Notes: a model not told the origin generated them from the sequence alone. A DNA stretch of 64,000 nucleotides from Eudromia elegans (GCA_003342815.1 PTEX01000016.1:505139-569138), one strand, 5' to 3'. Positions 38,401 to 49,855 are shown, counted from the stretch's first letter. A program made the numbers and translations.

Positions 38401-41400
38401 TTTTCCGGTATTTCAGGTCTTTATTTGCTGGACTGCGTTATGCTGTTACTAGTTATGAGACAGAAGCTGTCCTTGTGTGCGGCCTTTGGTCATTAGTCAT
38501 GTTCTTTCTCCTGATCTTTTGTGCAGATCAAGGGTATAAGGTGCTTCCCTTTAAACATGGAAAAAAATGTGAGACTTAAAATAGAGTTGGACACTATTCT
38601 TCTCAATGAATGTTAGAGTGAGTGGCCTGGAATGCAGTTCTGCACGTTGAGTGGTTTCCATATTGTAATGACAATGCAAGAAAACAGGATTTTTGTGTTT
38701 TAAGAGCTAGTTGTTCTTTGCCCCCTGCTTGTGGAACAGAGCAGAAGAGAAAACCTGTTGGCTCATAGTGTGTTTGTATGACTGGCTACTACTTCACAGC
38801 AGATGAAGATGATAAATATGCTTATTCCAGAGGAGGATATTGCTCTGTTTCCTGCATATTCTCTTGTTTATATTTCTTTTGTTTTAACTGTATCTGGTGG
38901 TCAATTTTTAGTAATGCTAAGAATTGCCTGGGTGAGTGTGAGTTTTACTACTGGTTTAGATGGAAACTGATGCAATTCTGCTCACTGGCAGAGCATGGTA
39001 GATACTTGGGTGCTCAATGTCAGGGTGTTCCTGAATACAGCAACTTAGGGAAACCAGTCCCAACAGGTAGACCAAGGCAGTGTGTGAGTGTGGCGGAGGG
39101 GTTGCATTCCAGACTGTGGCTATTGGTGTAGTTTAAGAGCAGGTCCAGAAACTTATTTGCTGCAGAATATACCAGAAATTCCTTGTGGGTACGAGTGTAT
39201 TATGAGCATGACCCTTTTCAGAAACAGTAGAGCTGTGTGTCAAGAGCTTTATCAGGTGGGTCCCGGGCCAAGGGGAGTATCCTGCGGGCAGGACCAGTCT
39301 GTCTTCTGAAGGTTGGCTCTACAGCACTGCTTGTAGCTTGTTAATCAGCCTCAATAGATCCTGCAAGCCCCTGAACGTTTGTCAGGAAGACTTAAGCGGG
39401 CAGCTTTTTTTGTTTGTTTGTTTTTAACATTTTGTTGAAGTACAAACTTCCTCCTGCATTTGCTAGCCATTGTAGATTTTCTGTCTATGGGGAAATATTA
39501 GCCGATTTCCTTTTGACCTTTGGTATTAAATCCAACTATAAGAAGTTCTAGCTCCCTGAAAATCTCTGCAGTATAACTTTGTATTAGCAATGCCAAAGGA
39601 GTTTGATCTTCACAGTCTTCTGAAATAACTTTGTAGTCATTAACCATGGCTTTTAAGGTTTATTAGAAACAGTTAAATGTTTGATACATATTCATTTTGA
39701 GATACTTAAATATAAAACGTCTGTGGTATTTAGTGTTTCCTTTAAACTGTTTAACAAAGCAGGATTATTGTGCTGGAGCAATAAGCCTTGTTTCACTGTT
39801 AGTTAGAAAACAGCACTGATGGGTTTGAGCAAGGCACAGGGTCTGGGTAGGTTGTGGTGGGCTCGAGACCTGCAGGACAGTGCTGCAGTCAGCAGCTCCG
39901 AGCCATCTCCTCTCAGGAAGGAAAATTCAGCTGTACAGAGTCTGCTGCACAGCTGAACACTTGTCCACTTTGGGCTCGCTTTGGTCAGCCTGCATAGTGT
40001 GATCCTCTTTTCTTTTCCTTTGGGTTGGCTATTGCTGTGTGAATTACCCTCGGGTTCGATGTGGCTATGCTGTTAACTATCTCTTCCATATGTGCTGCAA
40101 ACCAAAAGCAAATGATTTTTCTCTGTCTTTCCCAGGTGGTGGAGGTGTATGGTCTCCTGGCTTTGGGAATGTCTCTGTGGAACCAGCTGGTGGTCCCAGT
40201 TCTCTTCATGGTGTTTTGGCTTGTCCTATTTGCTCTACAGATCTATTCCTATTTCAGTACACGGGACCAGCCTGCTTCAAGAGAGAGGCTCCTCTTCCTC
40301 TTCTTGACAAGGTAATTAACTGGAGGCTGCTAGTAGTCAAATAAAAAACCTGTGTGGCAATTAATGTGTTTGGGGTTTTTTTTATAGACCAGATGTATGG
40401 ATCAGCTTTATGGCATTTAGATGCCTAGCAAATATTTGTTCCTCTTATGGCTGTGTGTGTAGGGCCAGTTAAGCTTGTCCTTCAGAGGCGTTGGTCCCAG
40501 CTCAGAACAAACGGCATGAGCAGAATGTGCAAGAGTTCCCCAAAACAGCAAAATACTCTTTTGGTGAGGAAATCATAGGAATTTGAGTGTTGCTTCAGGG
40601 GTCGGTTTTAAATACAGAAATTGTTTTTGAGTCTGAGGTATCACAGATGAAGTTACTTCAACATCGTATCTTGTTTATGATCGTGTTGTCTTCTGAGCCC
40701 TGTATCTTGCTGTTTACAACTTCTGATGTGGGACACGCTCTTGAATTTAACCAAGCGAAGTAACCAACTCTCAAAGTACTTTTTGAGTCCGGTGGCTAAT
40801 TTGACAGACATATAAAGGTCTTAAAGACCTCAAATTTCTAAAAGCTTTGTAGAAACTGGTCTAGAAGAGAAAGGCTTGAATTAGTGCTCTTATGAAGAGA
40901 AAAGGCATTTGAGGGATTTTTCTGGCTGGACCGTACATGCCTAATTTAGAACTAGCTGCAGCTTGCTCTGACTCTTGTCTGACTAGAAATTGTGGTATGA
41001 AACAGGGAGGGGGGAAGGTGGCCAAGAGAGGAGCTGGAGGAGGCGGGGGAGATGGAATGTGTAATCCTGGGACAGGGAGAAGAGAGCTAAAGTAGTACCT
41101 AGACTTGCAGGTAGCACAGGATGTATTCATAAGAGACCAAAATCATTAACTGAACAGTTTGTGGAATAACTTGTTTGGAAAGCATGCTCCTCGCTAGTCC
41201 TCTGACCAGACTTTCCACTCACTCAGTTTCTGCCTGTCTCTGTCTGTGTGTCTGGTAGTGTGAAGCTGTCAGAATTCAATGTCATTAAAGAGAAATACAA
41301 GGAATTTTATTGCTTGAGAAATCACAATCACTTGAGTTGTCATACTGTGGTGTATAAGAGCAATTACCTATTTTTCAAATAAACTAGCAGTGATTTAAAT

Positions 41401-44400
41401 TCCTCCTGTTCCTCTCAGCTGCAATTTTAGTTTTCCTACAGTACAGAATATTATATTTTCTAGTAACTACAATAGTAGTTAGTAACTAGTTAGTAATAGT
41501 ACTTATTAGAATTGAGGCAAGCTATTTAATAAATCAAGTTGTTCATACGCCAAAGTTGTTAACTTCCCTTGTGCATGGCAAAACAAGGAAGCTTATTCTG
41601 CAGACTTAATTGATTGCTCCATGAGTGAATGAACACAAATTAATCACTGTTAAGTTCTTTGCAATTGCAAAAATATGGACAGAACTATAAAAATGTTTTT
41701 GGAGTTTGCTCTGTCACAATAAGAATAACCAATATTTGTTCATCTTAGAAACGCAAATTCAGGTCGCACTCCTGATGGTCTCTTACCCTTCAGGAGTAAG
41801 CTGAAATATCTTATGTCAGACTGGCTAGTAAACATGCCTGGTTCAGACAGAATATTCTACTCTAACACTGTCTATTTAACAAAACAAGATATGCTTATCC
41901 ATTAAAAACTGTGTCTTCTCCATTGTTGCCCTTAATTTAGTGTGTGATTATTTAAAATAGTGTAACTGGAATTCAGATGAGACTAGGTGGAGTGTTTTTA
42001 GCACATCTGTTAAAACTTTGACAAGAACACCAAGATGGTCACCCTAGGTCGAACCAAGCACTCAGCTAGCCAAGGATGCAGCTTCTGCCAGCAGCCCAAA
42101 GTGGTACCTGAAAAGACAACCATTAATTGTGACAAACTGCCCTCCAGTCTCCCATCTGACTGGTGCTGAAGGACTTGCAAAGCTGGAAGTAGCTAATACA
42201 TATTCAGTAACTCTAAAAAGACTTTGCTTCCATCATCTTGCCTGTCCAGTCTTTGAACCCCTATATACTGTGTGAAAGATCCCAAGGCATCCTGCTCGGT
42301 TTGGCAAATAGGCAGAATCTGAGGTTTATCAGACATTAAAATCCTGGAGAACAAGTTAAGATTGTTTTGCATGAGTGCAGGTGTCGATGCCTGACCCTGT
42401 AATTGCCTTGAGGATTCAAGGTGTGTGAGCCCTGGCTAATACCTACCTCTTTATTCAGTGCTGGGACACACAGTGTAGAATATGTTGTTCTGACGGGGTT
42501 GTGTTTCGGAAGCCCCAGTACGGAAGGTGACAGTGCTCCGAGTAACGCAGTGCCGGGGCCAGCCCTAAGGGTGAGGGAACTGGAGGAAATCTTCAGCATC
42601 ACCTCTGGAGTCTCACGCTTTGCAACCTTGCTGCTTTAGCAAAGGAAAGAAAAAAGCCTCCTGAGGGAGAACATTATTCACTAGCTTGTTTTATTGCTTC
42701 TTGCTCAGCAAGAATTTGAAAGGCGAAGTGTGTTTTGTGTCGCCTGCATAAAGCCTATGCTAGCGTTTTAACTCGCTGCCTTAAAGCCCTCAATCTCCTG
42801 AGTTATCTGTTTAAGGTTTGTTTGCATTACTATGGGTCTGAAACAGCCGTAGTGAATCCAGCTGTTGTATCTCTGTTCTGGGAGCTGGGTGAAATTTGTG
42901 AGTAGCTGGCTGCCTTGTTTCTCTTGCTTAAACTTGCCTGGCGGCGCTTGCAATCCTGCACAAGCAGGACAGTGCCATCATGTGGCAAGAAGCAAGAGGA
43001 CAGGGAAAGATCACATTGCCTTCCCCAGCTCCAGCCCAGGACGTCTTTAGTTAGGAAGTTGAGATTAGGATATGTCTCAAAACAGCAGCAAAATTGCTCC
43101 TAATTTCTATAGAAGGATTCCATGACCTTGTATAAGGCTTAATATTTCAATTAAAATCAATTCAGTTTTTCTTTAAAACCAGCTTGCACCCTTACCAGGA
43201 CATAGGGGGAGCTCATCACACTGTTTTTAATTAACAAATCTTTTCTTTTTGTCCTTTCTTTTATCCCCTCTCCTTCTAGTATTGCAGAATGCTGTAGCAC
43301 TCCATACTCACTGCTGGGCTTGGTCTTCACAGTCTCTTTTGTTGCTTTGGGAGTTCTGACTCTCTGCAAGTTCTACTTGCAGGGTTACCGAGCATTCATG
43401 AATGACCCTGCTATGAACAGGTAAGGTCGTTTTTATGTCTAGGGTCTAAAAAGAAAACAAGCTGTGCTTCAGCCAGCACTACTGTTTAACTTAGAAGTTT
43501 TTGAATATGCTTGACAGGCTTTTTATATGCTAGTCTAAGTATACATTGGAAGGGTTTGAGGTGAAAATACAGCTTGTCACACACACATTTTTGAGAGTTG
43601 GTTTGTTTCTGTAACAAATTCAGTGCGACTGGTTTGGATTTGCAATTGCATGGCTTGTTTGTCTCAGTACCTTCATTTGTATGAGTCACTGGAGGATTTT
43701 CATGTGCTTGAAAATGATAAACACGGGTAGAATTACATCTCCACTTCCTCGTTTGCCCTCTTGTCTTCTGTTAAATGCTACTAATTTGAGGTTTAAATCG
43801 GAGCACTGTTGGATTGCTTATAAGTTACAAAACCCCAAAACAAACAAACAGTTGTAGCACTGTGGTAGTTACAGGCAGTTCTTCTCCTAGCATTTCTATA
43901 TGTATTTTTGAACCAATGTTTGTGAGAAGAGATGTGATGCTTCTTTTCCTGCCTATGTTGATCTGCAGAGGAATGACTGAAGGGGTCACGCTCCTGATCC
44001 TCGCCGTGCAGACGGGTTTGATCGAGCTCCAAGTCGTGCATCGGGCCTTCCTGCTCAGTATTATCCTCTTCATTGTGGTGGCATCCATACTTCAGTCTAT
44101 GCTGGAGATCGCTGATCCCATTGTTTTGGCGTTGGGAGCTTCAAGAGATAAGTAAGAGATTGGTTCCCTAAACTGAAAGTTATTTAATGCTGTTATAGGA
44201 GGTAAGAAACTGATAACTGGCCCAATTTAGATTTTCAGAGGCCTGTAAAGCTATCTAGGTTTTTTCGTTTGTTTCTATAGACTTTGGGGGAAAAAAAAAG
44301 TCTGTACGAGTTCTCTGGTTTCTCCCTTGCGATCCTGCCCCTTGTGTCCTTGCAGGGGTGCTTGCAGGGATGCATTTCAGCATGCTGTGCTCTGGCAAAG

Positions 44401-47400
44401 GAGGATGACTTGGGGCACCTGCTCTTGCTCAGTCCATCTGGCCTCTGCAAGACCATTCTGTTTTGCAGTTAGTGGCTGCTTGCTCTGAGTATTATGCTGC
44501 TCTATGGTTACCTTCCTTAGCAAGACAAGTCCCTGTGCCACATCCATACTACAACGTGTGGCTTTACACATAGTTTCGTTAAACCTCCTCTCCAACTTTC
44601 CCTCTACTGCAGAGATCTTAGCTTTTGAAGATGGGAAGTTTCTAGGAGTGACCTTGTATTAGTCATTGGGAAACTGGATTTTTTGTAAGACAGTCATCCC
44701 AGAATGGTCCACATTATTGGCAGAAAGTAGGAAGCGTTGTGTTAGTGCACCAGATGTTTTGATCATGTGGGATTTGTTGTTATCTTCAGTCTGTATTTCA
44801 AAGAGCTTTATTGATATCTNCTGTTGTTGTATTCATCCGTTTGTGTTTTCATCTTCTATTAACCGATTGAGTCTTTTTCCTTGCTGTAACCTGAAAGTGA
44901 GGAATAAGAGAAGATTTGTTTATGTTAGTACATTTAGCTTAAAGGCTACTTGTAGGCAGCAATTCTGACTTCAAATATACTAACAAAGAGGAAAGAGCAG
45001 AGCCAGGATATGAGCATCTGCCCAGGTCAGACAAGCAGTTTGTGGTGAGAGCAAGTCTTTACTCTCCTGTCAGACTTTCTAGGTAGTTGATGCTGCCTAA
45101 GGTCATAAATGCCAGCTCACTTCTCCCTTTTTCCCCATGTATACATTGGAGTGCAAACCTCACAATGGCATCCTGGTATTTATTCAGACAATATTAGCCA
45201 GTTTCTGATGTCCCTCCATCTTGCCACTCACCTCCACTGGTACTGTCAGTTTTTGTACTTAGTTTCCAGAGCTATATGAGGCTAAAATACAACCTGAGGA
45301 GCATGTAGAGGCAGTGTAGTAAATTATTGAAGACACTCTAAAAGCCTGTGCAAATGGGTGAGCATAAAAAAAAAAAAAAAAGGATGGTGTGTATAGGCTA
45401 GGGAGGAGATTAGGGAGTGAGAGAGGAGCAAAATAAGGACTGACAGAGATGAATGTGCCAGTCATGCTACGTTTCTTTTCTTGTGATATAAGAGAAGGGG
45501 CACAGTTGGAAAGAGAACAGGCTTAAACCTGGTCGTAAAAGGGAATACTTCTTCCCAGAGTGCATTGGCAAAAAGTAATAGAGCAATTTAAAATATATAA
45601 CATGAGTGACTTATGTGTGAATGGGAAAGTGTATAAACAGCCAAACGTGTGTTTAAATCTCAAGTTTAATGGACTTTCATATGAAACTTACAGCATCCTA
45701 GGTACTTAATTTGCCTAATCACTGGCCTGACCGATTATGACTATTTCGTAGCTGAATTTTTGCCTGTAATCTTTTTAATTGTGTTGAAAATGGCAAAGGT
45801 CAGAAAAGATGGAACTTTTTAGAACATGTGTGTCATAGGGACACGTGCTGTGAATTTGGTGGTGCCTGTGTAGAATGAAACCTCCTTTCAATGAATTAAA
45901 GCCTTAAGCAAGATCTAACATGTCTATTTCCAGCAAGTCTGCTTTGATAAATTGCAGCCTGTTCTTACTCTGACACTCAAATCTGGCTTAAAAAGTAAAA
46001 ACCTACTGTGTCGTTTGCAGGAGCCTGTGGAAGCACTTTCGAGCAGTCAGCCTCTGTCTGTTCTTACTGGTGTTCCCCGCGTACATGGCCTATATGATTT
46101 GTCAGTTTTTCCACATGGATTTCTGGCTGTTGATCATCATTTCCAGCAGTATTCTGACCTCTCTTCAGGTAAGAATGATACCCTTGTATTAACTGTTATC
46201 CCATTTCTCTCAGGAGAAAATACATACCCCTACAAGACCAGGAGAGGATGAAAGAGGAGAAATACAAGATAGGATATAAAAATCTCTTTATCTGTATCTA
46301 TGACAAAGGAACTCCTGAGGGGGTGCAGGAGTATGGAGAATGGAGGGTTTTTTCAAACTGTAAAGCTGGGGGACCTTTTGAGGGCATCATTAACTTTTCA
46401 CAGGGCGTTTTTTTTTTTTTGTTGTTGTTGTTTTCTGGTTTCCTGATTATTTATGTGTTGTTACTTGGATGTGGTTTTTTGAAAGTAATGTGATGTTCAG
46501 AACACAGTGATGTAAAAATAGGAAATGATCTATTTATGTGATTTTTGTAAAATATTCATTATTATTGGCTCTTTTTATTAATTTATAATATTCCTCTTCC
46601 TGATGCCCAGGATTTCTTTATAATCTACTCAGTAGCTCACCAAAGAAATTCAAGGGGAGAGTACTTGGGAGCAAACTCAAATGCATTGCAAGAAAAAAAA
46701 AGATTCAGTGCTAATGGTGGTGCGCTCTTGTTACAGGTGCTTGGGACTCTCTTCATTTATGTTCTGTTTATGGTGGAGGAGTTCAGAAAAGAACCAGTAG
46801 AAAATATGGATGATGTGATCTATTATGTCAACGGCACATACCGGCTGCTGGAATTCCTTGTCGCTCTCTGTGTGGTGGCCTATGGTGTCTCAGAAACCAT
46901 CTTTGGTGAATGGACTGTGATGGGTTCTGTGATCATCTTCATTCACTCCTATTATAATGTGTGGTTGCGTGCCCAGCTGGGGTGGAAAAGTTTCCTTCTC
47001 CGCAGAGATGCTGTGAATAAGATCAAATCACTGCCCACTGCCACAAAAGAGCAGCTGGAGCAACACAATGATATCTGTGCCATCTGCTACCAGGTATGAA
47101 CAGAACTATCAGCTTTGAATTTGCGTAGCTCTGGACTGTCTCTGAAGTTCAGTCTGCAACTGCCAAAATAAGTTAGTTCTATTATTATTAGTAAGTAATA
47201 GTATGCTTAAGAAATTTTAATCATCCAGCTTTCTGCTTTATGTAACTTGCCTTTGAGGGCTGACTTAGAGTGTTTTTTTGAATAGAGAAGATCACTGGGG
47301 TATATTTAAACTTTCACTTCTTTTCCTCCAGTTATACAACCCTTGAGTTTCTTTGAAACCTTTTAATGTGTTTGGGCTGAGCTAGTCTCAGTAGTAATAG

Positions 47401-48647
47401 CAGGTTTGTCCTTCCTTCATTGCTGGAGGAGTCTGTAAGTGAAAGACGATGAGTGCTCAGTAGCTGATCTGTCATTCTGCCTTAGAAGCAGCTCAGTCTC
47501 AACAGACACTGATGTTTCCACTTCACTCGCAATGTCATTTTTTTAATAACAAAAAGCTAATTATCAGAAGGTTAAGAGTCTCATGTAATACCACAGAAGT
47601 AAGGACATTAGAAGTTAATGCTGAAAATAATATCTTTATCACACCTCCAGCTCTGAAGTATCTCTTTCTCTTGGATAGAAATCACAGCAGTTATGAATGA
47701 AAGAACCACCCTGGGACTAATAGTGTGCAGTAATTGGATTGACTTGAAACTTGATATCAATTATTTGAAAAAGACTCTCTACAGGTGGCTGTGTTGAATG
47801 GTGGTGTTTAATACACCAAGCTTGCAACATGTGAGTCTGAGCTTTCTGAGTTAGTGCCATTTCAGTTGTGCTTTTATCATATGTTGCAGCTGTAAATGTA
47901 CTTGCTGGTTGTGATTTGCCCAACTCTTTCTTACACAGGCTAATTCTGTGAATGTCATCCTACAAAAGCTTTTGTTTGAAAGTAATAATACCTTGTAAAC
48001 AAAGCTTCTGCCTAATCTCTGTAGTAAAAACAACCAGGCCTGACGTATACTTGAATTGTGTGTGTCTTTTGGATGTGGAGAGTTGTGGGTATGAAGGAAA
48101 TGGCTATTAGTCCCATCGGGTGAGGCAGGACATGCATGGAGTAACCTGAGATAAGAGGAACAGGGTGGCAAATAATATGGTCTTTCTTTTTTGTGTCTTT
48201 CAGGACATGAAATCTGCTGTGATCACACCATGTAGCCATTTTTTCCATGCAGGTTGTCTTAAGAAATGGCTGTATGTGCAGGAAACCTGCCCTCTGTGCC
48301 ACTGCCAACTTAAGAACCCTTCACAGCTACCAGGACCGGGACCAGAACCAGTTCAGCAGCCAAATCCTGGTGCAGAGCAAAATACCAATCCCGGAGATGC
48401 AGCTGAGCCGCCTGGTGTTGAATGTGACAACGGGCCAAATGTAAAGGAGAGCCCTAGCCAGAGCAATGGACAAGTTGCAGGTGGACAGGACAGCCAGGAG
48501 GCCCCTCCTGAGACTGAGGGGTCTGCGAGCGTGGACTGCGACACGAGCCCCTGTGAAGCCAGGCAGGGAGCAGCTTTTGCTGCAGAACTTGTCACAACCC
48601 CAGAGGGGTGCCCCGCTCAAGACCCGAGGGTTTGTGTCCAGCTCTGA
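17730..48647 (+). CDS. RNF145: RNF145, sterol-responsive ER RING-type E3 ubiquitin ligase
   Basis: RNF145 is a multi-pass endoplasmic reticulum E3 ligase related to TRC8/RNF139. In mammals it is induced by sterols and LXR, binds Insig proteins, and promotes turnover of HMG-CoA reductase and ubiquitination of SCAP. Ten coding exons join to 2070 nt, giving 689 residues with every phase consistent. The N-terminal half is a series of hydrophobic segments resembling a sterol-sensing domain, and the YLYF motif reported to mediate Insig contact is at residues 81-84. More membrane segments follow to about residue 500. The C-terminal RING-H2 has ligands C537, C540, C552, H554, H557, C560, C571 and C574. 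C537 is the residue mutated in ligase-dead human RNF145, so the numbering agrees with human up to the RING. The tail after the RING is about 113 residues, rich in Pro, Gly and acidic residues, and appears longer than the human tail. The start MAAKEKLEA follows the known N-terminus; an earlier in-frame ATG lies in the intron. Confidence 0.97.
17914..26205 (+). other. RNF145: RNF145 intron 2
   Basis: This 8.3-kb intron is the longest in the gene. I see no exon-like conserved blocks. It holds poly-T at 19976-19997, an AT-rich patch at 24620-24750 and a direct duplication of CCTTATCAAAT at 25367-25388. Open frames such as 20411-20854 have no recognisable domain. Confidence 0.75.
26206..26314 (+). 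CDS. RNF145: RNF145 coding exon with YLYF motif
   Basis: This 109-nt exon encodes residues 62-98: GYILSVVLLTLPRQHL, then VQLYLYFLTALLLYAGHQIS. Two hydrophobic stretches flank a PRQH turn, and YLYF at 81-84 is the sterol-sensing-like motif linked to Insig binding. The donor is GTAAGA. Confidence 0.96.
26395..26490. repeat. 96-nt oligo(T) tract
   Basis: The tract is nearly pure T, interrupted by AAATTTTA at about 26419-26426 and one C at 26479. It starts 81 nt downstream of the RNF145 exon 3 donor. Tracts this long are prone to length error in assembly. Confidence 0.9.
27930..28010 (-). repeat. CR1 LINE relic, 5'-truncated fragment
   Basis: The plus strand reads CTTTTCATCTCCAGGTTAAA, then CAATTCCACCTCTCTCA, then a CCTTTCCTTATG-like segment. 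This is the reverse complement of the widespread CR1 segment gagctggggttgtttagcctg. Substitutions are many and the fragment is short, so the copy is old. CR1 is the dominant LINE of birds and other sauropsids. Confidence 0.65.
31185..31276 (+). CDS. RNF145: RNF145 coding exon 4
   Basis: This 92-nt exon encodes residues 98-129, RDYVRSELESGYEGPMYLEP and then LSMNRFMTALV. It completes a split Arg and ends one base into a Gly codon at GTAAGT. It is mostly a polar loop between membrane segments and is highly conserved with mammals. Confidence 0.96.
31277..36651 (+). other. RNF145: RNF145 intron 4
   Basis: This 5.4-kb intron has no recognised coding or RNA element. Five single N positions lie between 35294 and 36546. 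T-rich and AT-rich runs are scattered through it. Confidence 0.7.
36652..36887 (+). CDS. RNF145: RNF145 coding exon 5
   Basis: This 236-nt exon encodes residues 129-207, including LVVCTLCSCVMKTKQIWLFS and LLARLCLVPLETIVIINKFA, with three hydrophobic segments. It ends in phase 0 after RELVQ at a GTAAGG donor. Its near identity to the mammalian protein supports strong constraint on the membrane domain. Confidence 0.96.
37873..37970 (+). repeat. Ancient amniote SINE/CR1-type 3' tail relic
   Basis: The order TTGGGGCAGGATTATCCTTT, then TTGTACAGTGCCTAGCA, then GATAATACAAATTTA follows the well-known repeat tail ttggggcagggactgtcttt, tgtacagcgcctagcacaat, gtaatacaaataat. That tail is common in turtle and crocodilian SINEs and CR1-like elements. 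The fragment is about 25-30 percent diverged by eye and lacks its 5' part. Confidence 0.6.
37993..38030 (-). repeat. Possible MIR core fragment
   Basis: ATCCTCATTTTCCAGTGAGG, followed by AAG and GCTGGGCT, resembles the reverse-strand MIR segment atccccattttacagatgag. It is short, so the assignment is tentative. It may be a second relic directly beside the one before it. Confidence 0.4.
40136..40311 (+). CDS. RNF145: RNF145 coding exon 6
   Basis: This 176-nt exon encodes residues 208-266, VVEVYGLLALGMSLWNQLVV and PVLFMVFWLVLFALQIYSYF, then the loop STRDQPASRERLLFLFLT. The acceptor is TTTCCCAG. The donor GTAATT is weaker than consensus but in phase. Confidence 0.96.
40312..43279 (+). other. 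RNF145: RNF145 intron 6
   Basis: This 3.0-kb intron has no recognised gene or repeat family. A low-complexity patch of TAGT/AACT units lies near 41460-41510. Confidence 0.7.
43280..43420 (+). CDS. RNF145: RNF145 coding exon 7
   Basis: This 141-nt exon encodes residues 266-313, SIAECCSTPYSLLGLVFTVS, then FVALGVLTLCKFYLQGYRAF and MNDPAMN. It contributes one full membrane span. It has a CTTCTAG acceptor and a GTAAGG donor. Confidence 0.96.
43421..43968 (+). other. RNF145: RNF145 intron 7
   Basis: A short (548 nt) intron with no further features. Confidence 0.8.
43969..44151 (+). CDS. RNF145: RNF145 coding exon 8
   Basis: This 183-nt exon encodes residues 313-374, RGMTEGVTLLILAVQTGLIE, then LQVVHRAFLLSIILFIVVAS and ILQSMLEIADPIVLALGASR. 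It carries two hydrophobic segments. It has an ATCTGCAG acceptor and a GTAAGA donor splitting a Lys codon. Confidence 0.96.
44152..46020 (+). other. RNF145: RNF145 intron 8
   Basis: A 1.9-kb intron with one N at 44820 and an A-rich run near 45367-45382. No other element was recognised. Confidence 0.7.
46021..46168 (+). CDS. RNF145: RNF145 coding exon 9
   Basis: This 148-nt exon encodes residues 374-423, KSLWKHFRAVSLCLFLLVFP, then AYMAYMICQFFHMDFWLLII and ISSSILTSLQ. It is strongly hydrophobic, with two membrane spans. It ends in phase 0 at GTAAGA. Confidence 0.96.
46169..46736 (+). other. RNF145: RNF145 intron 9
   Basis: A 568-nt intron with a T-rich and GTT-repeat patch near 46407-46436. 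Nothing else was recognised. Confidence 0.8.
46737..47093 (+). CDS. RNF145: RNF145 coding exon 10, last membrane spans and start of RING
   Basis: This 357-nt exon encodes residues 424-542. It contains VLGTLFIYVLFMVEEF, an NGT sequon at Asn455, two more hydrophobic segments and the cytosolic linker LRRDAVNKIKSLPTATKEQL. It ends in DICAICYQ with the first RING pair, C537 and C540. The RING is split by the following intron. Confidence 0.97.
47094..48203 (+). other. RNF145: RNF145 intron 10
   Basis: This 1.1-kb intron interrupts the RING domain. The donor GTATGA is acceptable, and the acceptor is GTGTCTTTCAG. No other element was recognised. Confidence 0.8.
48204..48647 (+). CDS. RNF145: RNF145 last coding exon, RING-H2 and C-terminal tail
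   Basis: This exon encodes residues 543-689. DMKSAVITPCSHFFHAGCLK, then KWLYVQETCPLCHC, supplies the remaining zinc ligands (C552, H554, H557, C560, C571, C574). The tail is of low complexity, rich in Pro, Gly, Gln and Glu, and ends PRVCVQL before TGA at 48645-48647. The tail diverges much more from mammals than the rest of the protein. Confidence 0.95.
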   Translation, partial: DMKSAVITPCSHFFHAGCLKKWLYVQETCPLCHCQLKNPSQLPGPGPEPVQQPNPGAEQNTNPGDAAEPPGVECDNGPNVKESPSQSNGQVAGGQDSQEAPPETEGSASVDCDTSPCEARQGAAFAAELVTTPEGCPAQDPRVCVQL

Positions 48648-49855
48648 AGTGCTACAGGATGACGCAGGAACAAACACATTTCAGAGATCCAAGTTTGACT
48701 CAGAAGAAATCCTCTCCTTCCACAGCTGCGAAGGAAGTTTATAGCTATTAATGCTGGTCAAAGTGTAATCTCCCATGCTGATCTTTGTGGGCTGCTTGGT
48801 AGTGGTAACTCCAATGAGATGCAGTATAAGTGACTCCAGAAGCTCTCTGAACTGTGGGCATAGGAAGGATGTCTGGAAATAAACTGAAGCAAAAGAGTGT
48901 TTTCCAGACGTAGGTAAGAGGCAAGAAGGATAGGAGGTCTGAGAGAGGTTGTAGGCAGATGGAAGGAACACCAGCTTTTGTATAGGGCAGGAAGAGGGTA
49001 TCGAGTACAGGCGTGTCCTAGGGTACAAGAGAGGAGTTAAATGCAGTAGCCTGCTAGACTTTGACTGAGGTGCAGCTGTGGTTACTGATAAAAACTTTTT
49101 ATGGCATGGAAGCAAAAATCAAAGGTATGAGAGCAGTGATTGTACTGGAAGACAGAAGCACTCTTAAAACGTCATGTGTATGCTTTGGGTATTCTTGGTG
49201 GGGCAATTGCGTTTGAATTCATGTAATCTATAGTGACTCTTGACTTTTATGATGGAGTCGTCAATATTTTGATGTATATGAAACTTTTGTTAATATATTG
49301 GGCAGTCGGGGCTGTGTGAAGTTAACTAAAGCTCTCATGAACGCTTCAGCCTCTGCTTATGTGCAGGAGGAAAGTGTGATGAGCTTTAGGGCACAGATTG
49401 AAGCCCTGCAGGACTGTCCCATGTAATGTTTAATTCTTGCAGCTGAATTAAAACAGTATTAAACTCTGGCGATATTTGCACTTTGGGAATGAGTACATTA
49501 TTGTGTATGATCAGACTCCGCAAATGCCACTTTTAAAGCTGTTAATAGGTTTGCACCTTCTTTTCTTTGACAAGGACATGTCCATACTTAAATTTTTACA
49601 TACATCATGGCTTCGAGTAGAACTAGGGACTGGGGTGGGGAAATAGGTGGGAGTAGGGAGGCAGGCAATTTTTTTATGTGAATTTTGATATGAAGAGAAA
49701 TTAGTCACTTATTTATACAATAGGCTTGACTCAAGTGTTTTTCAAAGTCGGTATTCCTAATGTGAAATGTGATACTATTTTATTTTTAGTAGTAAATTTG
49801 GATGTAGACAGACAGACATAGCTGAATGTCTTAATAAATTACATTTGAAGATTTT
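48648..49855 (+). other. RNF145: RNF145 3' UTR
   Basis: About 1.2 kb separates the stop codon from an AATAAA in the context CTTAATAAATTACATTTG, similar in length to the mammalian 3' UTR. An earlier AATAAA-like site near 48878 could give a shorter form. The cleavage position near 49855 is estimated from the usual 15-25 nt spacing. Confidence 0.65.
49833..49838 (+). terminator. RNF145: RNF145 polyadenylation signal (AATAAA)
   Basis: A canonical AATAAA about 1.2 kb after the stop codon, followed by T- and GT-containing sequence (TTTTTACATCTGGTTATGTG) that fits a downstream element. Confidence 0.65.

Larger units (their letters stand above)
36888..40135 (+). other. RNF145: RNF145 intron 5
   Basis: This 3.2-kb intron holds several poly-T runs (near 36985-37013 with two Ns, and near 38299-38316). 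An ancient retroposon tail lies at 37873-37970, followed by a MIR-like fragment. No coding block was seen. Confidence 0.7.

Noticed and set aside
42030-42070. Minus-strand GGTTCGACC, a pol III B-box-like word
   Set aside because: The only A-box-like word is 7 nt away, far too close, and no stems can be drawn. Not a tRNA or SINE.
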